DNA of 64,000 nt from Kitasatospora sp. MAP12-44 (GTDB lineage Bacteria; Actinomycetota; Actinomycetes; Streptomycetales; Streptomycetaceae): positions 1,240,001 through 1,304,000 of the forward strand of contig NZ_JARZAE010000004.1 in the NCBI RefSeq assembly GCF_029892095.1, in the 5' to 3' direction. The notes under the pieces are model-generated. The model was not told the origin of the DNA and searched no databases. It saw nothing but the letters and a program-made list of their open reading frames with translations. Positions 25,301-33,712 of this stretch are shown piece by piece. Position numbers and translations under genes: made by a program. How positions within the stretch are numbered: the first letter of the stretch is position 1; each line of letters begins with the position of its first letter.

Positions 25301-26518
25301 TCAGCCCCGCGCCGGGGCGGCGGTCGGGGCGGCGGTCAGGGTGGTGAAGCGCAGGCCGGCCGCCGAGAGGCGGTCGATCAGCGTGGGGCCCATCGCCGCG
25401 GCCGTGGTGACCTGGCCCGCGGTGGGCGGGAGTTCGTCGAAGGCCAGGCAGAGGGCGGATTCGGCGAGCATCTTGGCGGTCTCGGTGTAGCCGGGGTCAC
25501 CGCCCAAGACCTCGGTGAACACCCGCTGCCCGCCCTGCTCGGCGACGAACCTGACGGTGAACCACGAGTTGGCGCGCTGCTCGGCGCCCGGCCCCTCCCC
25601 CGGCTTGCGGAACGCGGTCAGCGCCCGGCGCAGCAGGGGCAGTTGGGCCGCGATGACGAGCAACGCAAGCCCCGCCGTGCTGGACAGCGCGATCGGCAGG
25701 CGCTTGACGGCGGCGTAGTGGCCGTAGCGGAACGCCGTGCCGTACTCGGGCAGCGCGGCGGCCGAACGGCCGATCACCTGGGCGTCGATGGTGGGCAGCG
25801 GCAGCACCCAGGCCCGCGCCTCGCGCGACCAGCGCGGCCGCCCGCCCGAGGTGCTGATCCGGCGTCCGGTCGGCTGCGGGTCGGCGGCGCGCCGCTCCTT
25901 GGCGGCCCGCGCCATCGCGCGCGGGCGCGAGGCGGCGGTGAGGGCGGAGGCGAAGGTGCCACCGGAGAAGGTGCCGCCGGCCCGCACAAAGCCCTCAACC
26001 TCGATAGGCGCGTCCTTCGGCGCGTCCAGTTCGGCCAGCCGGCCGAGCGTGTAGAGCACGCCGAGGTCGTGCGGGACGGAGTCGAACCCGCAGGCGTGCA
26101 CCAGCCGAGCACCGGTCTCGGCGGCCCGCCGGTGGTGCAGCAGGTACATCCGGTCGACGAACTCGGGCTCGCCGGTGAGGTCGACGTAGTCGGTGCCCGC
26201 CTCCGCGCACGCGGCGACCAGCGGCTGCCCGTAGCGCAGGTAGGGCCCGACCGTGGTGATGACCACCCGGGCCGACTCGGCGACCGCGCGCAGCGAGGCC
26301 GGGTCCGCCGCATCCGCGTCGAGCAGCGGCAGGTCGGCGCAGCCGGGTGCCAGCTTCGCCAGCCGCCCGCGCAGCGCCTCCAACTTCGCCCGGTTGCGGC
26401 CGGCCAGCGCCCAGCGGCAGCCGGCCGGCGCGTGCTGCGCGAGGTACTCGGCCGTCAGCGCTCCGGTGAACCCGGTGGCGCCGAACAGGACGAGGTCATA
26501 CGGGCGTTCGGCGCGCAT
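25301..26518 (-). CDS. Saccharopine-dehydrogenase-like NAD(P)-binding oxidoreductase
   Basis: The product is 405 aa. The N-terminal Rossmann motif is LVLFGATGFTGALTAEYL with the partner WALAGRNRAKLEAL. Then come VVITTVGPYLRYGQPLVAACAEAGTDYVDLTGE and HACGFDSVPHDLG. This is the sequence pattern of mycobacterial trans-acting enoyl reductase / saccharopine reductase-like proteins (Rv2953 type). A hydrophobic stretch (LPIALSSTAGLALLVIA) near residue 270 suggests membrane or lipid contact. A lipid-reducing role is possible, but the substrate is unknown. A perfect 12-base palindrome lies just upstream of the start. Confidence 0.85.
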   Translation of the reverse strand: MRAERPYDLVLFGATGFTGALTAEYLAQHAPAGCRWALAGRNRAKLEALRGRLAKLAPGCADLPLLDADAADPASLRAVAESARVVITTVGPYLRYGQPLVAACAEAGTDYVDLTGEPEFVDRMYLLHHRRAAETGARLVHACGFDSVPHDLGVLYTLGRLAELDAPKDAPIEVEGFVRAGGTFSGGTFASALTAASRPRAMARAAKERRAADPQPTGRRISTSGGRPRWSREARAWVLPLPTIDAQVIGRSAAALPEYGTAFRYGHYAAVKRLPIALSSTAGLALLVIAAQLPLLRRALTAFRKPGEGPGAEQRANSWFTVRFVAEQGGQRVFTEVLGGDPGYTETAKMLAESALCLAFDELPPTAGQVTTAAAMGPTLIDRLSAAGLRFTTLTAAPTAAPARG

Positions 26519-26528
26519 CTGGGGTTCC

Positions 26529-26540
26529 TACCGGCCGGTA
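26529..26540. promoter_or_regulatory. Perfect 12-base palindrome upstream of the saccharopine-dehydrogenase-like gene
   Basis: TACCGGCCGGTA (26529-26540) lies 10 bases upstream of the start codon, in the gap to pxpA. Form and position suit a TetR/MarR-type operator in the 5' leader. No such regulator gene is adjacent. Confidence 0.45.
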
Positions 26541-26768
26541 ATGGGTGGCGGCCAGGCTAGGAGGCCACCGGCCCGCTGTCAACGCTGCTCAGTCCCCCAG
26601 CAGCCCCGCACCAGCCCCGCACCGGTGGCGCCGAGGCCCGGCGCGTTCGGCCGGACGGGGGAGGGCGCGGCCGGGTGCGCCCCGCGAGGTGGCGGTCCCC
26701 GGCGACCGGCCCACGGGTGAAGCCCTACGATCCCGACAGGACCTATCACTTCTGGGAGGCAGACGGCC

Positions 26769-27545
26769 GTGACCGGCGCGGTGATCGATCTCAATGCGGA
26801 CCTCGGCGAGGGGTTCGGACGATGGACGCTGACCGACGACGAGGCGCTGCTGTCCGTCGTCACCAGCGCCAATGTGGCCTGCGGTTTCCATGCCGGCGAC
26901 CCCTCGACGATGCGCCGGGTCTGCGCGCTGGCGGCCGAGCGCGGCGTGCGGATCGGAGCCCAGGTCTCCTATCGCGACCTGGCCGGCTTCGGGCGCCGCG
27001 CGATGGACGTGCCACCGGAGGAGCTGGCCGACGAGATCGCCTACCAGATCGGCGCGTTGCAGGTCTTCGCCCGCGCCGCCGGCTCGCGGGTGAGCTACGT
27101 CAAACCGCACGGCGCGCTCTACAACCGGGTGGTGTCGGACAGCGAGCAGGCCGAGGCGGTGGTCGCGGGGGTGCTGCGGGCCGGAGCAATCTGCGACGGG
27201 CCGCTGCCGGTGCTCGGCCTGCCCGGCTCGCGGCTGCTGACGGTCGCCGAGGGCGTCGGGCTGCCGGTGGTGACCGAGGCCTTCGCCGACCGCGCCTACA
27301 CCTGGGCCGGGACGCTGGTGCCGCGCCGCGACCCGGAGGCGGTGGTGCACGATCCGGAGGCGGTGATCGCGCGGGCGGTGGGGATGGCGCGCGACGGGCT
27401 GGTCACCGCGGTGGGCGGCGAGCCGGTCGCGGTGGACGCCCGTTCGCTGTGCGTACACGGCGACACGCCCGGCGCGGCGCAGCTCGCCTGGCGGGTGCGC
27501 GGGGCGCTGGCCTCGGCCGGCATCCGGGTCGAGGCGTTCACCTGA
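26769..27545 (+). CDS. pxpA: 5-oxoprolinase subunit A
   Basis: The 258-aa LamB/YcsF-family protein has DLNADLGEGFG near the N-terminus, SANVACGFHAGDPSTM, AQVSYRDLAGFGRR and YVKPHGALYN. With PxpB and PxpC it hydrolyses 5-oxoproline (pyroglutamate) to glutamate using ATP, recycling a damage product. GTG 26769 follows GGGAGG by 9 bases; TACGAT (26726-26731) may be the -10 box. Its stop overlaps the pxpB start by one base (TGATG), and pxpB overlaps pxpC, giving a tightly coupled operon. Confidence 0.95.
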   Translation: MTGAVIDLNADLGEGFGRWTLTDDEALLSVVTSANVACGFHAGDPSTMRRVCALAAERGVRIGAQVSYRDLAGFGRRAMDVPPEELADEIAYQIGALQVFARAAGSRVSYVKPHGALYNRVVSDSEQAEAVVAGVLRAGAICDGPLPVLGLPGSRLLTVAEGVGLPVVTEAFADRAYTWAGTLVPRRDPEAVVHDPEAVIARAVGMARDGLVTAVGGEPVAVDARSLCVHGDTPGAAQLAWRVRGALASAGIRVEAFT

Positions 27546-28183
27546 TGGCGACGGGCGGCGTAGGCGTGCGTCCGGTGGGCGGGCGCGCCCTGCTGCTTGA
27601 GGTCGACACGCCCGAACAGGTGGCCGCGCTCTACGCCCGGCTGCTGACGGAGCGCTCGGCGGGTCGGCTCGGCGAGGTGGCGGAGATCGTGCCGGCCGCG
27701 CGGACCGTCCTGCTGGACGGGGTGGCGGCCCCCGCGCCGCTCGCCCGCACCCTGCGCGGCTGGACGGTGACCGGCGCGCAGCCGGCGTCCGGGCCGCTGG
27801 TCGAGCTGGCGACGGTCTACGACGGCGCCGACCTGGCCGAGGTGGCGGCGCTCTGGGGGGTCGGCGAGGAGCAGGCGGTGGCGATCCACAGCGGCACCGA
27901 GTACCGGGTGGCGTTCTGCGGCTTCGCGCCCGGCTTCGGGTATCTGACGGGGCTGCCGCAGCGCTACGCCGTGCCGCGCCGGGCCACCCCGCGCCCGTCG
28001 GTGCCGGTCGGCTCGGTCGCGCTGGCCGGCCCGTACACCGGGGTCTACCCGCGCTCCTCCCCGGGCGGCTGGCAGCTGCTGGGACGCACCGCCGCCACGC
28101 TGTGGGACGAGCGCCGCGACCCGGCCGCGCTGCTCGCCCCGGGCACGCGGGTGCGCTTCGTGCCGACCCGGGCCCGGCTGTGA
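27545..28183 (+). CDS. pxpB: 5-oxoprolinase subunit B
   Basis: The 212-aa product has the KipI-like/allophanate-hydrolase subunit 1 pattern: VRPVGGRALLLEV, ELATVYDGADLAEVA, YRVAFCGFAPGFGYLTGLP, TPRPSVPVGSVALAG and GVYPRSSPGGWQLLG. It forms the catalytic heteromer with PxpC. It starts at ATG 27545 overlapping the pxpA stop by one base, and its TGA overlaps the pxpC GTG (GTGA). A urea-amidolyase role is unlikely because no biotin carboxylase is present and pxpA is adjacent. Confidence 0.95.
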   Translation: MATGGVGVRPVGGRALLLEVDTPEQVAALYARLLTERSAGRLGEVAEIVPAARTVLLDGVAAPAPLARTLRGWTVTGAQPASGPLVELATVYDGADLAEVAALWGVGEEQAVAIHSGTEYRVAFCGFAPGFGYLTGLPQRYAVPRRATPRPSVPVGSVALAGPYTGVYPRSSPGGWQLLGRTAATLWDERRDPAALLAPGTRVRFVPTRARL

Positions 28184-29049
28184 GCGCGCTGCTGGTGGTG
28201 CGGCCCGGGCCGCTGACCACCGTTCAGGACCTGGGACGGCGCGGCGTGGCGCACCTGGGCGTGCCGCGCGCCGGCGCGCTGGACGCCGCCGCGCACCGGG
28301 CGGCGAACCGCCTGGTGGGCAATCCGGCGGGCGCGGCGACGCTGGAGACCACGCTGGGCGGGGTCGCGCTGCGGGCGGTGGACGGGCCGCTGCTGGTGGC
28401 GGTGACCGGAGCGCCCGCGCCGATCACGGTGGCCGGGCGCCCGGCGGCCTGGGGCACGGCGGTGCCGGTGCCGGCGGGGGCGCTGCTCGAGGTGGGCGCG
28501 GCGGTGGCCGGGGTGCGCGGCTACCTGGCGGTGCGCGGCGGGATCGCGGTGGAGCCGGTGCTGGGCAGTCGGTCGGCCGACGTGCTCTCGGGGCTCGGCC
28601 CGGCGCCGCTGCGCGCGGGCGACCGGCTGCCGGTGGGCACCGCGGGGACCGCGGACCGGCTGCCCGCGCTGGTCCCGCTGCCCGCGGTGCCGGGCACCCT
28701 GGTGCTGCGGCTGCAACTGGGCCCGCGCGCCGACTGGTTCGAGGCGCGGACGCCGCTGGCGCTGGCCGCCGCGCACTACCGGGTCGGCACGGCCAGCAAC
28801 CGGGTCGCCCTGCGCACCGAGGGCCCTCGGCTGCCGCGCGCGCGGCACGGCGAGTTGGAGAGCGAGGGGATGGTGCTGGGCGCGGTCCAGGTCCCGCCGG
28901 ACGGGCAGCCGGTGGTCTTCCTGGCCGACCACCCGACGACCGGCGGCTACCCCGTGCTCGGCGTCGTCCCGGAGGCCGACCTGGACGCCGCCGCGCAGGT
29001 CAGACCGGGCACGCCGGTACGGTTCACGGTGGTCAGCGGGCCCCGGTAG
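28180..29049 (+). CDS. pxpC: 5-oxoprolinase subunit C
   Basis: The 289-aa KipA-like/allophanate-hydrolase subunit 2 begins LLVVRPGPLTTVQDLGRRG, followed by GVPRAGALDAAAHRAANRLVGN, GYLAVRGGIAV and SEGMVLGAVQVPPDGQPVV. It completes the PxpABC 5-oxoprolinase. GTG 28180 overlaps the pxpB stop by 4 bases. A MerR-type promoter for the next gene follows 8 bases after its stop. Confidence 0.95.
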   Translation: MSALLVVRPGPLTTVQDLGRRGVAHLGVPRAGALDAAAHRAANRLVGNPAGAATLETTLGGVALRAVDGPLLVAVTGAPAPITVAGRPAAWGTAVPVPAGALLEVGAAVAGVRGYLAVRGGIAVEPVLGSRSADVLSGLGPAPLRAGDRLPVGTAGTADRLPALVPLPAVPGTLVLRLQLGPRADWFEARTPLALAAAHYRVGTASNRVALRTEGPRLPRARHGELESEGMVLGAVQVPPDGQPVVFLADHPTTGGYPVLGVVPEADLDAAAQVRPGTPVRFTVVSGPR

Positions 29050-29057
29050 GGCCGGGG

Positions 29058-29088
29058 TTGACCTTCCCCCGGGGGGAAGGCCCAGCAT
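29058..29088 (+). promoter_or_regulatory. MerR-type promoter with long spacer and palindrome
   Basis: TTGACC (29058-29063) and CAGCAT (29083-29088) are 19 bases apart. The spacer is filled by CCTTCCCCC-G-GGGGGAAGG (29062-29080), with 9-base perfect arms. An over-long spacer with a central dyad is the hallmark of promoters activated by MerR proteins through DNA twisting. The next gene encodes a MerR-domain protein, so autoregulation is strongly suggested. Confidence 0.75.
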
Positions 29089-29091
29089 CGG

Positions 29092-29118
29092 TCGTACCGG
29101 ACGACCCGTCCGGTACGA
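29092..29118 (+). promoter_or_regulatory. 12-bp inverted repeat directly before the ribosome site
   Basis: TCGTACCGGACG (29092-29103) and CGTCCGGTACGA (29107-29118) are perfect arms around a 3-base centre. The repeat abuts the GAGGAGG ribosome site of the MerR-PP2C gene. It could be a second operator or an RNA hairpin limiting translation. Confidence 0.55.
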
Positions 29119-29134
29119 AGAGGAGGGGCGGCCC

Positions 29135-30220
29135 GTGGAGCTGCTGACGATCGGGGCTTTCGCCCGCGCGTCCCGGCTGTCGCCGAAGGCGCTGCGGCTG
29201 TACGACGAGCTGGGGCTGCTGCGACCGGCCGAGGTGGACCCGAGCTCCGGCTACCGGTTCTACCACCCGGAGCAGTTGGAGCGCGCCCGGCTGGTCGCCT
29301 GGCTTCGCCGGCTCGGCATGCCGCTGGCTCGGATCCGGCTGGTCTGCGAACTGCCGCCCGGGCAGGCCGCCGAAGAGGTGGCCGCCTACTGGTCGCGGGT
29401 GATGGCCGACACCATGGCCCGCCAGGACCTCGCCGACTTCCTCGTCGACCACCTGTCCGACCGGAAGGTCACCATGACGAACACCACCCCTGCCCTGGCC
29501 ATCCGCTACGCCGCCGGCTCCCACATCGGACTGGTCCGCGCCCGCAACGAGGACGCGGCACACGCCGGGCCCCGGCTGCTCGCGGTGGCCGACGGCTTCG
29601 GCGGCGCGGGCGCCGACTGGGCGAGCACGACGGCGATCGACGCGCTCAAGCGCCTGGACGCCGAGCTGCCCGCCGAGGGCCTGTCCCCCGGCGAGCTGCT
29701 CAACGCCCTGGAACAGGCCGTCCAGCAGACCATGACCGACCTGCGCGAAGCGGCCCCCGCGGAAGGCGAGCCCGGCACCACGCTGACCGCGCTGCTCTGG
29801 TCCGGCTCACAGCTCGCGCTGGTGCACATCGGCGACTCGCGCGCCTACCTGCTGCGCGACGGCGAGCTGTACCAGATCACCCATGACCACACCCACGTCC
29901 AATCCCTGATCGACGAGGGCAGGTTGAGCGCGGACGAGGCAGCGTCCCACCCGCAGCGCTCGCTGCTGCGGCGCGCCCTGGACGGCTCCGGCGCCGGTCG
30001 CCCCGACCTCTCGCTGCACACCGCGCGCGCCGGGGACCGCTACCTGCTCTGCTCCGACGGCCTGTCGGCGGTGGTCCCCACCGACCGGCTGCACACCGCG
30101 CTGAGCACGATCAGCGAGCCCGAGCAGGCCGTCCAGCAGCTGATCGCACTGGCCAACCGGGCCGGCGGGCCGGACAACATCGCCTGCGCGGTCGCCGACG
30201 TCGTCGAACGTCAGGAGTGA
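29135..30220 (+). CDS. MerR-type DNA-binding domain fused to PP2C phosphatase
   Basis: The 361-aa product has residues 1-70 as a MerR winged helix (LTIGAFARASRLSPKALRLY, GYRFYHPEQLERARLVAWLR). A helical linker to about 115 is followed by a PP2C-type Ser/Thr phosphatase with its metal Asp motifs: ADGFGGAG, IGDSRAYLLRDG, LCSDGLS and GGPDNIAC. The dimer-sensing coiled coil of classical MerR proteins is shortened. The fusion should link phosphorylation state to transcription, probably from its own MerR-type promoter. Its last 10 bases overlap the convergent AraC gene. Confidence 0.92.
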   Translation: MELLTIGAFARASRLSPKALRLYDELGLLRPAEVDPSSGYRFYHPEQLERARLVAWLRRLGMPLARIRLVCELPPGQAAEEVAAYWSRVMADTMARQDLADFLVDHLSDRKVTMTNTTPALAIRYAAGSHIGLVRARNEDAAHAGPRLLAVADGFGGAGADWASTTAIDALKRLDAELPAEGLSPGELLNALEQAVQQTMTDLREAAPAEGEPGTTLTALLWSGSQLALVHIGDSRAYLLRDGELYQITHDHTHVQSLIDEGRLSADEAASHPQRSLLRRALDGSGAGRPDLSLHTARAGDRYLLCSDGLSAVVPTDRLHTALSTISEPEQAVQQLIALANRAGGPDNIACAVADVVERQE

Positions 30221-31230
30221 GCGGACGCCAGAGCCGATCGGGCGCTGGGACCGATCGGCCGTCCGCGGTGATGCCCCCGGGCCCCGGCCCGCCTGCGGTA
30301 CTCACCCGGGGGCACCCCGTAGGCCGCCTTGAACGCCCGGCTGAACGCCGCCGCGTCCGCGAAGCCCCACCGCGCGCCGATCGTCCCGACGGCGTGCTTC
30401 GCAAGTCCGGGCTGTGCCAGGTCCGTTCGGCACCGGTCCAGCCGCAGCTCCCGGATGAAGGCGCTGACGGTCTGCTGCTCCTCCTGGAACAGGTGGTGCA
30501 GGTAGCGCAACGAGATGCAGTGCGCGTCCGCGACCGTCTGCGGCGACAACCGAGGGTCCGCCAGGTGTTCTCCGATGAAGGTCTTCACCTCACGTAGGAG
30601 GACGGTCTGCCGGGTCTCCGGTGGCAGCAGCCCCTCCCGGTCCGCCATGCCGGCGAGGAACGCCGAGGCGAGCTGGGTCGCGGTCGAGCCGAGGTGCTCG
30701 GCCTCCAACCCGGTCCACCTCTCACCCGTCAGTCCCCGGAGGAACTCCGCGAGCAGGGCCCCGCTCCCGTGCGCGGGAAGCCTGCGGGACAGCAGCTGCC
30801 GCAGCGAGCGTTCCGGCAGCGGCAGCGCCGCTTTCGGCAGGTGCAGGATGGTGACGCGGTTGCGGTCGGTCACCACCTGCGCCGTGAGCGGCCGGGAGGT
30901 GTCGTACAGCAGCAGGTCGCCCGCCTGGACCTGGGCCCGGCTGCGGTCCTGCTCCATGACCATGGCCCCGTCGACCACGTACCCCAGCTCCCACATCTCG
31001 GGGTCCGACTGCCGGATCAACTCGGGCGTGCGCTCGGAGCGCAGTCTCGGACAGGAGAATCCCGACACGCTCACCGGCCCGAGCTCCCACCCGACGGCCG
31101 ACGCCTGGAAATCCCCCCGATGCTCACTGACGATGTGCGTGGGCGCGAGGTCCTGGTCCACCAGCTCGCACCACCACTCGAACCGCTCACCTTGCGGCAC
31201 GTCCGCCGTGCGCAACTCGACCCTGTCCAT
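30211..31230 (-). CDS. AraC family regulator (AraC-binding-like N-terminal domain)
   Basis: This 339-aa protein has an N-terminal sensor (FEWWCELVDQDLAPTHI, LLLYDTSRPL) like the AraC-binding-like domain 35 of NitR/FeaR types. Residues about 225-325 carry the paired HTH: LSPQTVADAHCISLRYLHHLF, then VGTIGARWGFADAAAFSRAFKAAYG and PPGEYR. Start ATG 31230 follows AGGGGCGGG; in-frame ATGs at 31257 and 31281 are alternatives. Its 3' end overlaps the MerR-PP2C gene by 10 bases on the opposite strand. The target is unknown. Confidence 0.9.
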   Translation of the reverse strand: MDRVELRTADVPQGERFEWWCELVDQDLAPTHIVSEHRGDFQASAVGWELGPVSVSGFSCPRLRSERTPELIRQSDPEMWELGYVVDGAMVMEQDRSRAQVQAGDLLLYDTSRPLTAQVVTDRNRVTILHLPKAALPLPERSLRQLLSRRLPAHGSGALLAEFLRGLTGERWTGLEAEHLGSTATQLASAFLAGMADREGLLPPETRQTVLLREVKTFIGEHLADPRLSPQTVADAHCISLRYLHHLFQEEQQTVSAFIRELRLDRCRTDLAQPGLAKHAVGTIGARWGFADAAAFSRAFKAAYGVPPGEYRRRAGARGHHRGRPIGPSARSALASAHS

Positions 31231-31387
31231 CCCGCCCCTTCGGTCCGCTGTGCGCATGGTGTCAAGAACCTTGCACTCCACGCCAATGACACCTGTACGG
31301 ACCGAGGCGAGACTGTTCTTGCGACCGACGGGGAGGCCCTGCGCACGGTCCGGCAGGGACGGGGGACCCCTACCCGGCGATCACCGA

Positions 31388-31419
31388 CGGTGGGTCGACC
31401 AGCTGGTCGACCCACCGTG
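31388..31419 (-). terminator. 32-base perfect palindrome after the HEAT-repeat gene
   Basis: ACGGTGGGTCGACCAG (31388-31403) is followed at once by its exact reverse complement (31404-31419). It lies 21 bases beyond the HEAT gene stop and should form a strong terminator hairpin with a 4-base loop. Confidence 0.75.
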
Positions 31420-31439
31420 CATCGCCCGCCCGGAAAGCC

Positions 31440-32909
31440 CTAACCCCGGTCCCGCGAGGTCAGCCGGCCGCGTACGGCGGCGTGCACCTCGGCCTCCTCG
31501 GCCGGGTCGGCTGCCAGTCGGCGCAGCCGCTCCAGCACCCGGGCGTCACCGGTGGTCACCACGTGGCGGGCGGCCAGCTCGCGGGTGCTCTCCTCGCAGT
31601 CCCACAGGCACTCGACGGCCGGGCCCGAGGCGAAGAAGCGGTCGGTGACGGCGAGCGCCCTGGCGGCTCTGCCCCGCAGCTCGGAGGAGCCGGCCTCGCC
31701 GTAGACCAGGCGCAGGGCCGGGACGGCAGCGGCGGCGGCCAGCCGCCCCGCACCGTCGACCAGCGTGCCGATACCCGGTCCCGACACCCCGTGCACCATG
31801 ATCCAGCGGCGCAGCCCGGCCACCACCGAGGCGGCGTCGCCGGCCTCGCCGATGTCGGCCAGCAGCAGCACGGCGGCCTCGCCGAGCGCGCTGTCGTCGC
31901 CGCCGGTGGCCGGGTCGGCCCAGCGGCGGGCGTGCTCCAGCGCGCGCGAGCCGCGCATCCGGCCCAGGGTCTCCAGCGCGGCCCGGACGATCCGGTCGTC
32001 CGCGTCGGCGGCGGCCGCCTCGATCAGCTCGGGGACGGCCGGGTCGTCCTGGTCGACCAGGTGGCGCAGGGCGGCCCGGCGGGCGCCCTCGGCGCCGCTG
32101 CGGGCCGCGTCCAGCAGCGTCCCGCGGTCCTCGGGGCGGGCGACGGCGGCCAGGCAGCGGGCGGCCGCGGCGGAGCGGCGGTCGACGGCGGCCGGGTCGC
32201 GGCGGGGGTCGTCGAGCTCGACCTGCTCGGGCCCGCCGCCGGTCGGCCGGTGGTCGGCCCAGGCCAGGACGTCGGCCACGCTCCAGCCGGGGGTGACCTC
32301 GCTGCGGCCCAGCTGGCGCTGCCAGAGGTCGAAGGGGGACTGCTCACTGGCGGCGGCGATCCGCGGGTGGTGCGCGGCCCACAGCCGCCACGGCCGGGGC
32401 TCGTACGCGGCGCGGACGGCAGCCCGCAGCGCGGCCTCGCCCTCGGGGCCGGCCGGGAAGCGGTTCAGCACGGCGGGGGCCAGGGCGAGCAGCGCCTGGT
32501 CGTCGTCGCGCAGCGCCAGCTCGTCCAGCGCCCAGGCCCAGTTGCCGCCGCTGGCGGCGTACTGGCGCAGCAGCAGCAGAGCGTCACGGCGCCCGTAGGC
32601 GGCGAGGTGGCCGAGCACGGCCAGGGCGAGGCCGGTGCGGCTCTCGTCCGGGTCAAGGAGGTCCTCGGGGTGGTTCAGGTGGCTCTCCAGGCCGCCGAGC
32701 GGCGCCTCGAGGTCCATGTAGACGCGTGCGTAGTAGAGGGAGCGGCTCTCGACCTGCCAGTCGGCCCGCGGGTCGCTGGTGACGCACTCCTCAAGGGCAG
32801 CGATCGCTTCGTCCCGGTCCGCGGCAAGCGCATGCAGCTGCCCGTCGCCGCGGCCTCGCTGGAGGAGGCCGAGGAGGCTGGCACTGGGGGCTATCACGGG
32901 CTCGAACAT
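31440..32909 (-). CDS. HEAT-repeat protein
   Basis: This 489-aa, almost wholly alpha-helical protein has repeating helical pairs typical of HEAT/PBS-lyase-like repeats: ALRHLVDQDDPAVPELIEAA, RIVRAALETLGRMRG, AAVLLLADIGEAGDAASVV and RARALAV-like segments. It begins MFEPVIAPSASLLGLLQRG, which I take as the true start (ATG 32909), although the ribosome site is poor. No enzymatic motif is present, so it is probably a scaffold. It is monocistronic with a strong terminator downstream. Confidence 0.8.
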   Translation of the reverse strand: MFEPVIAPSASLLGLLQRGRGDGQLHALAADRDEAIAALEECVTSDPRADWQVESRSLYYARVYMDLEAPLGGLESHLNHPEDLLDPDESRTGLALAVLGHLAAYGRRDALLLLRQYAASGGNWAWALDELALRDDDQALLALAPAVLNRFPAGPEGEAALRAAVRAAYEPRPWRLWAAHHPRIAAASEQSPFDLWQRQLGRSEVTPGWSVADVLAWADHRPTGGGPEQVELDDPRRDPAAVDRRSAAAARCLAAVARPEDRGTLLDAARSGAEGARRAALRHLVDQDDPAVPELIEAAAADADDRIVRAALETLGRMRGSRALEHARRWADPATGGDDSALGEAAVLLLADIGEAGDAASVVAGLRRWIMVHGVSGPGIGTLVDGAGRLAAAAAVPALRLVYGEAGSSELRGRAARALAVTDRFFASGPAVECLWDCEESTRELAARHVVTTGDARVLERLRRLAADPAEEAEVHAAVRGRLTSRDRG

Positions 32910-33223
32910 GAGGTCAGCATCCGTTGCGGCGGTCGTAGTGGCAACGGGATTTCCGTCGCCGGGGGTCTGGTGGTCACGCTGGGGCGGGCGCCCGGGCGCC
33001 GGAATCACCGTAGGTTACCGTCTGAAAGGCCCATACGCACACAGTCCGTACGGATCCGTCTCGAACAGGCCGGGGACCGCGCGGCGGGCTCCGGACCTCT
33101 CGCTCGGCATATGCCAGAGGGAAGTTGCCAACTTTTCCGTCAATCACCCCTCACCGTCGGTGAGGGTGTGGAAGAGTCGTGACGCAGCACACCACCCACC
33201 ACCCTCACCCTGTGGGACGGCCG
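32910..33223. other. Divergent regulatory region with two palindromes
   Basis: There is no gene here. GGCATATGCC (33106-33115) is a perfect 10-base palindrome. CCCTCACCG-T-CGGTGAGGG (33148-33166) is a 9-bp dyad, 58 bases upstream of the chosen PAS-protein start. GTG 33179, behind GGAAGAG, is an alternative start for the PAS protein and would put the dyad right at its ribosome site. Confidence 0.45.
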
Positions 33224-33589
33224 ATGAGTCACCTCCAGACCACCGCTCCGGCCGGCGCCCGCACCTCCCCCGTCCAGGTCGCCTCCGCCGAGTGGGACCT
33301 GATGGCCGACACGGTGCACTGGTCGCCCGCCGCCTACCGGTTGCTCGACCGCGAGCCGGGCCTCGGTCCGCTGACCCTCGATCAACTCCCTTCCCTCCTG
33401 GTCCCGCAGGACCGCCCGGCGCTGTGCCGGATGGTCACCGAGGCCCTGGTGCACGGCCGCGCGCTGGACGGCGTGGTGCGGGTCGGCCGGCACGAGGAGG
33501 CCGCCGTCGCGGTGCGCTGCTCGGGCCGTCCGGCGCTGGGGCCGGACGGCCACGTCGTCTCGCTGCGGATGCTGCTGCGGGCCGGCTGA
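33224..33589 (+). CDS. Small PAS-fold protein
   Basis: This 121-aa single-domain protein has a PAS-like core: SAEWDLMADTVHWSPAAYRL, LTLDQLPSLLVPQDRPALCR, DGVVRVGRHEE and DGHVVSLRMLLR. No output domain is attached, so it probably acts as a sensor partner. ATG 33224 follows GGGACGG; GTG 33179 would add 15 His/Pro-rich residues. It is followed 124 bases later by a small conserved-type gene on the same strand. Confidence 0.7.
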   Translation: MSHLQTTAPAGARTSPVQVASAEWDLMADTVHWSPAAYRLLDREPGLGPLTLDQLPSLLVPQDRPALCRMVTEALVHGRALDGVVRVGRHEEAAVAVRCSGRPALGPDGHVVSLRMLLRAG

Positions 33590-33712
33590 GCCTGCCCGCA
33601 CCCCCTGCCACCTGCCGGGCGTCGCCCCCGTGCACATGCTTGCGAGGCGGCGCACATATGCTGTGGCCGCATCGTCGGCACAGGGCGGACGTGCGCGAGG
33701 GAGGACTCCATC

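Noticed and set aside
27545..29049. Allophanate hydrolase / urea amidolyase subunits
   Set aside because: The immediate upstream LamB/YcsF gene and absence of a biotin carboxylase fit PxpABC 5-oxoprolinase instead.
31388..31419. Possible attachment or recombination site
   Set aside because: No integrase or mobile genes are near; its place 21 bases after a stop codon is better explained as a terminator.
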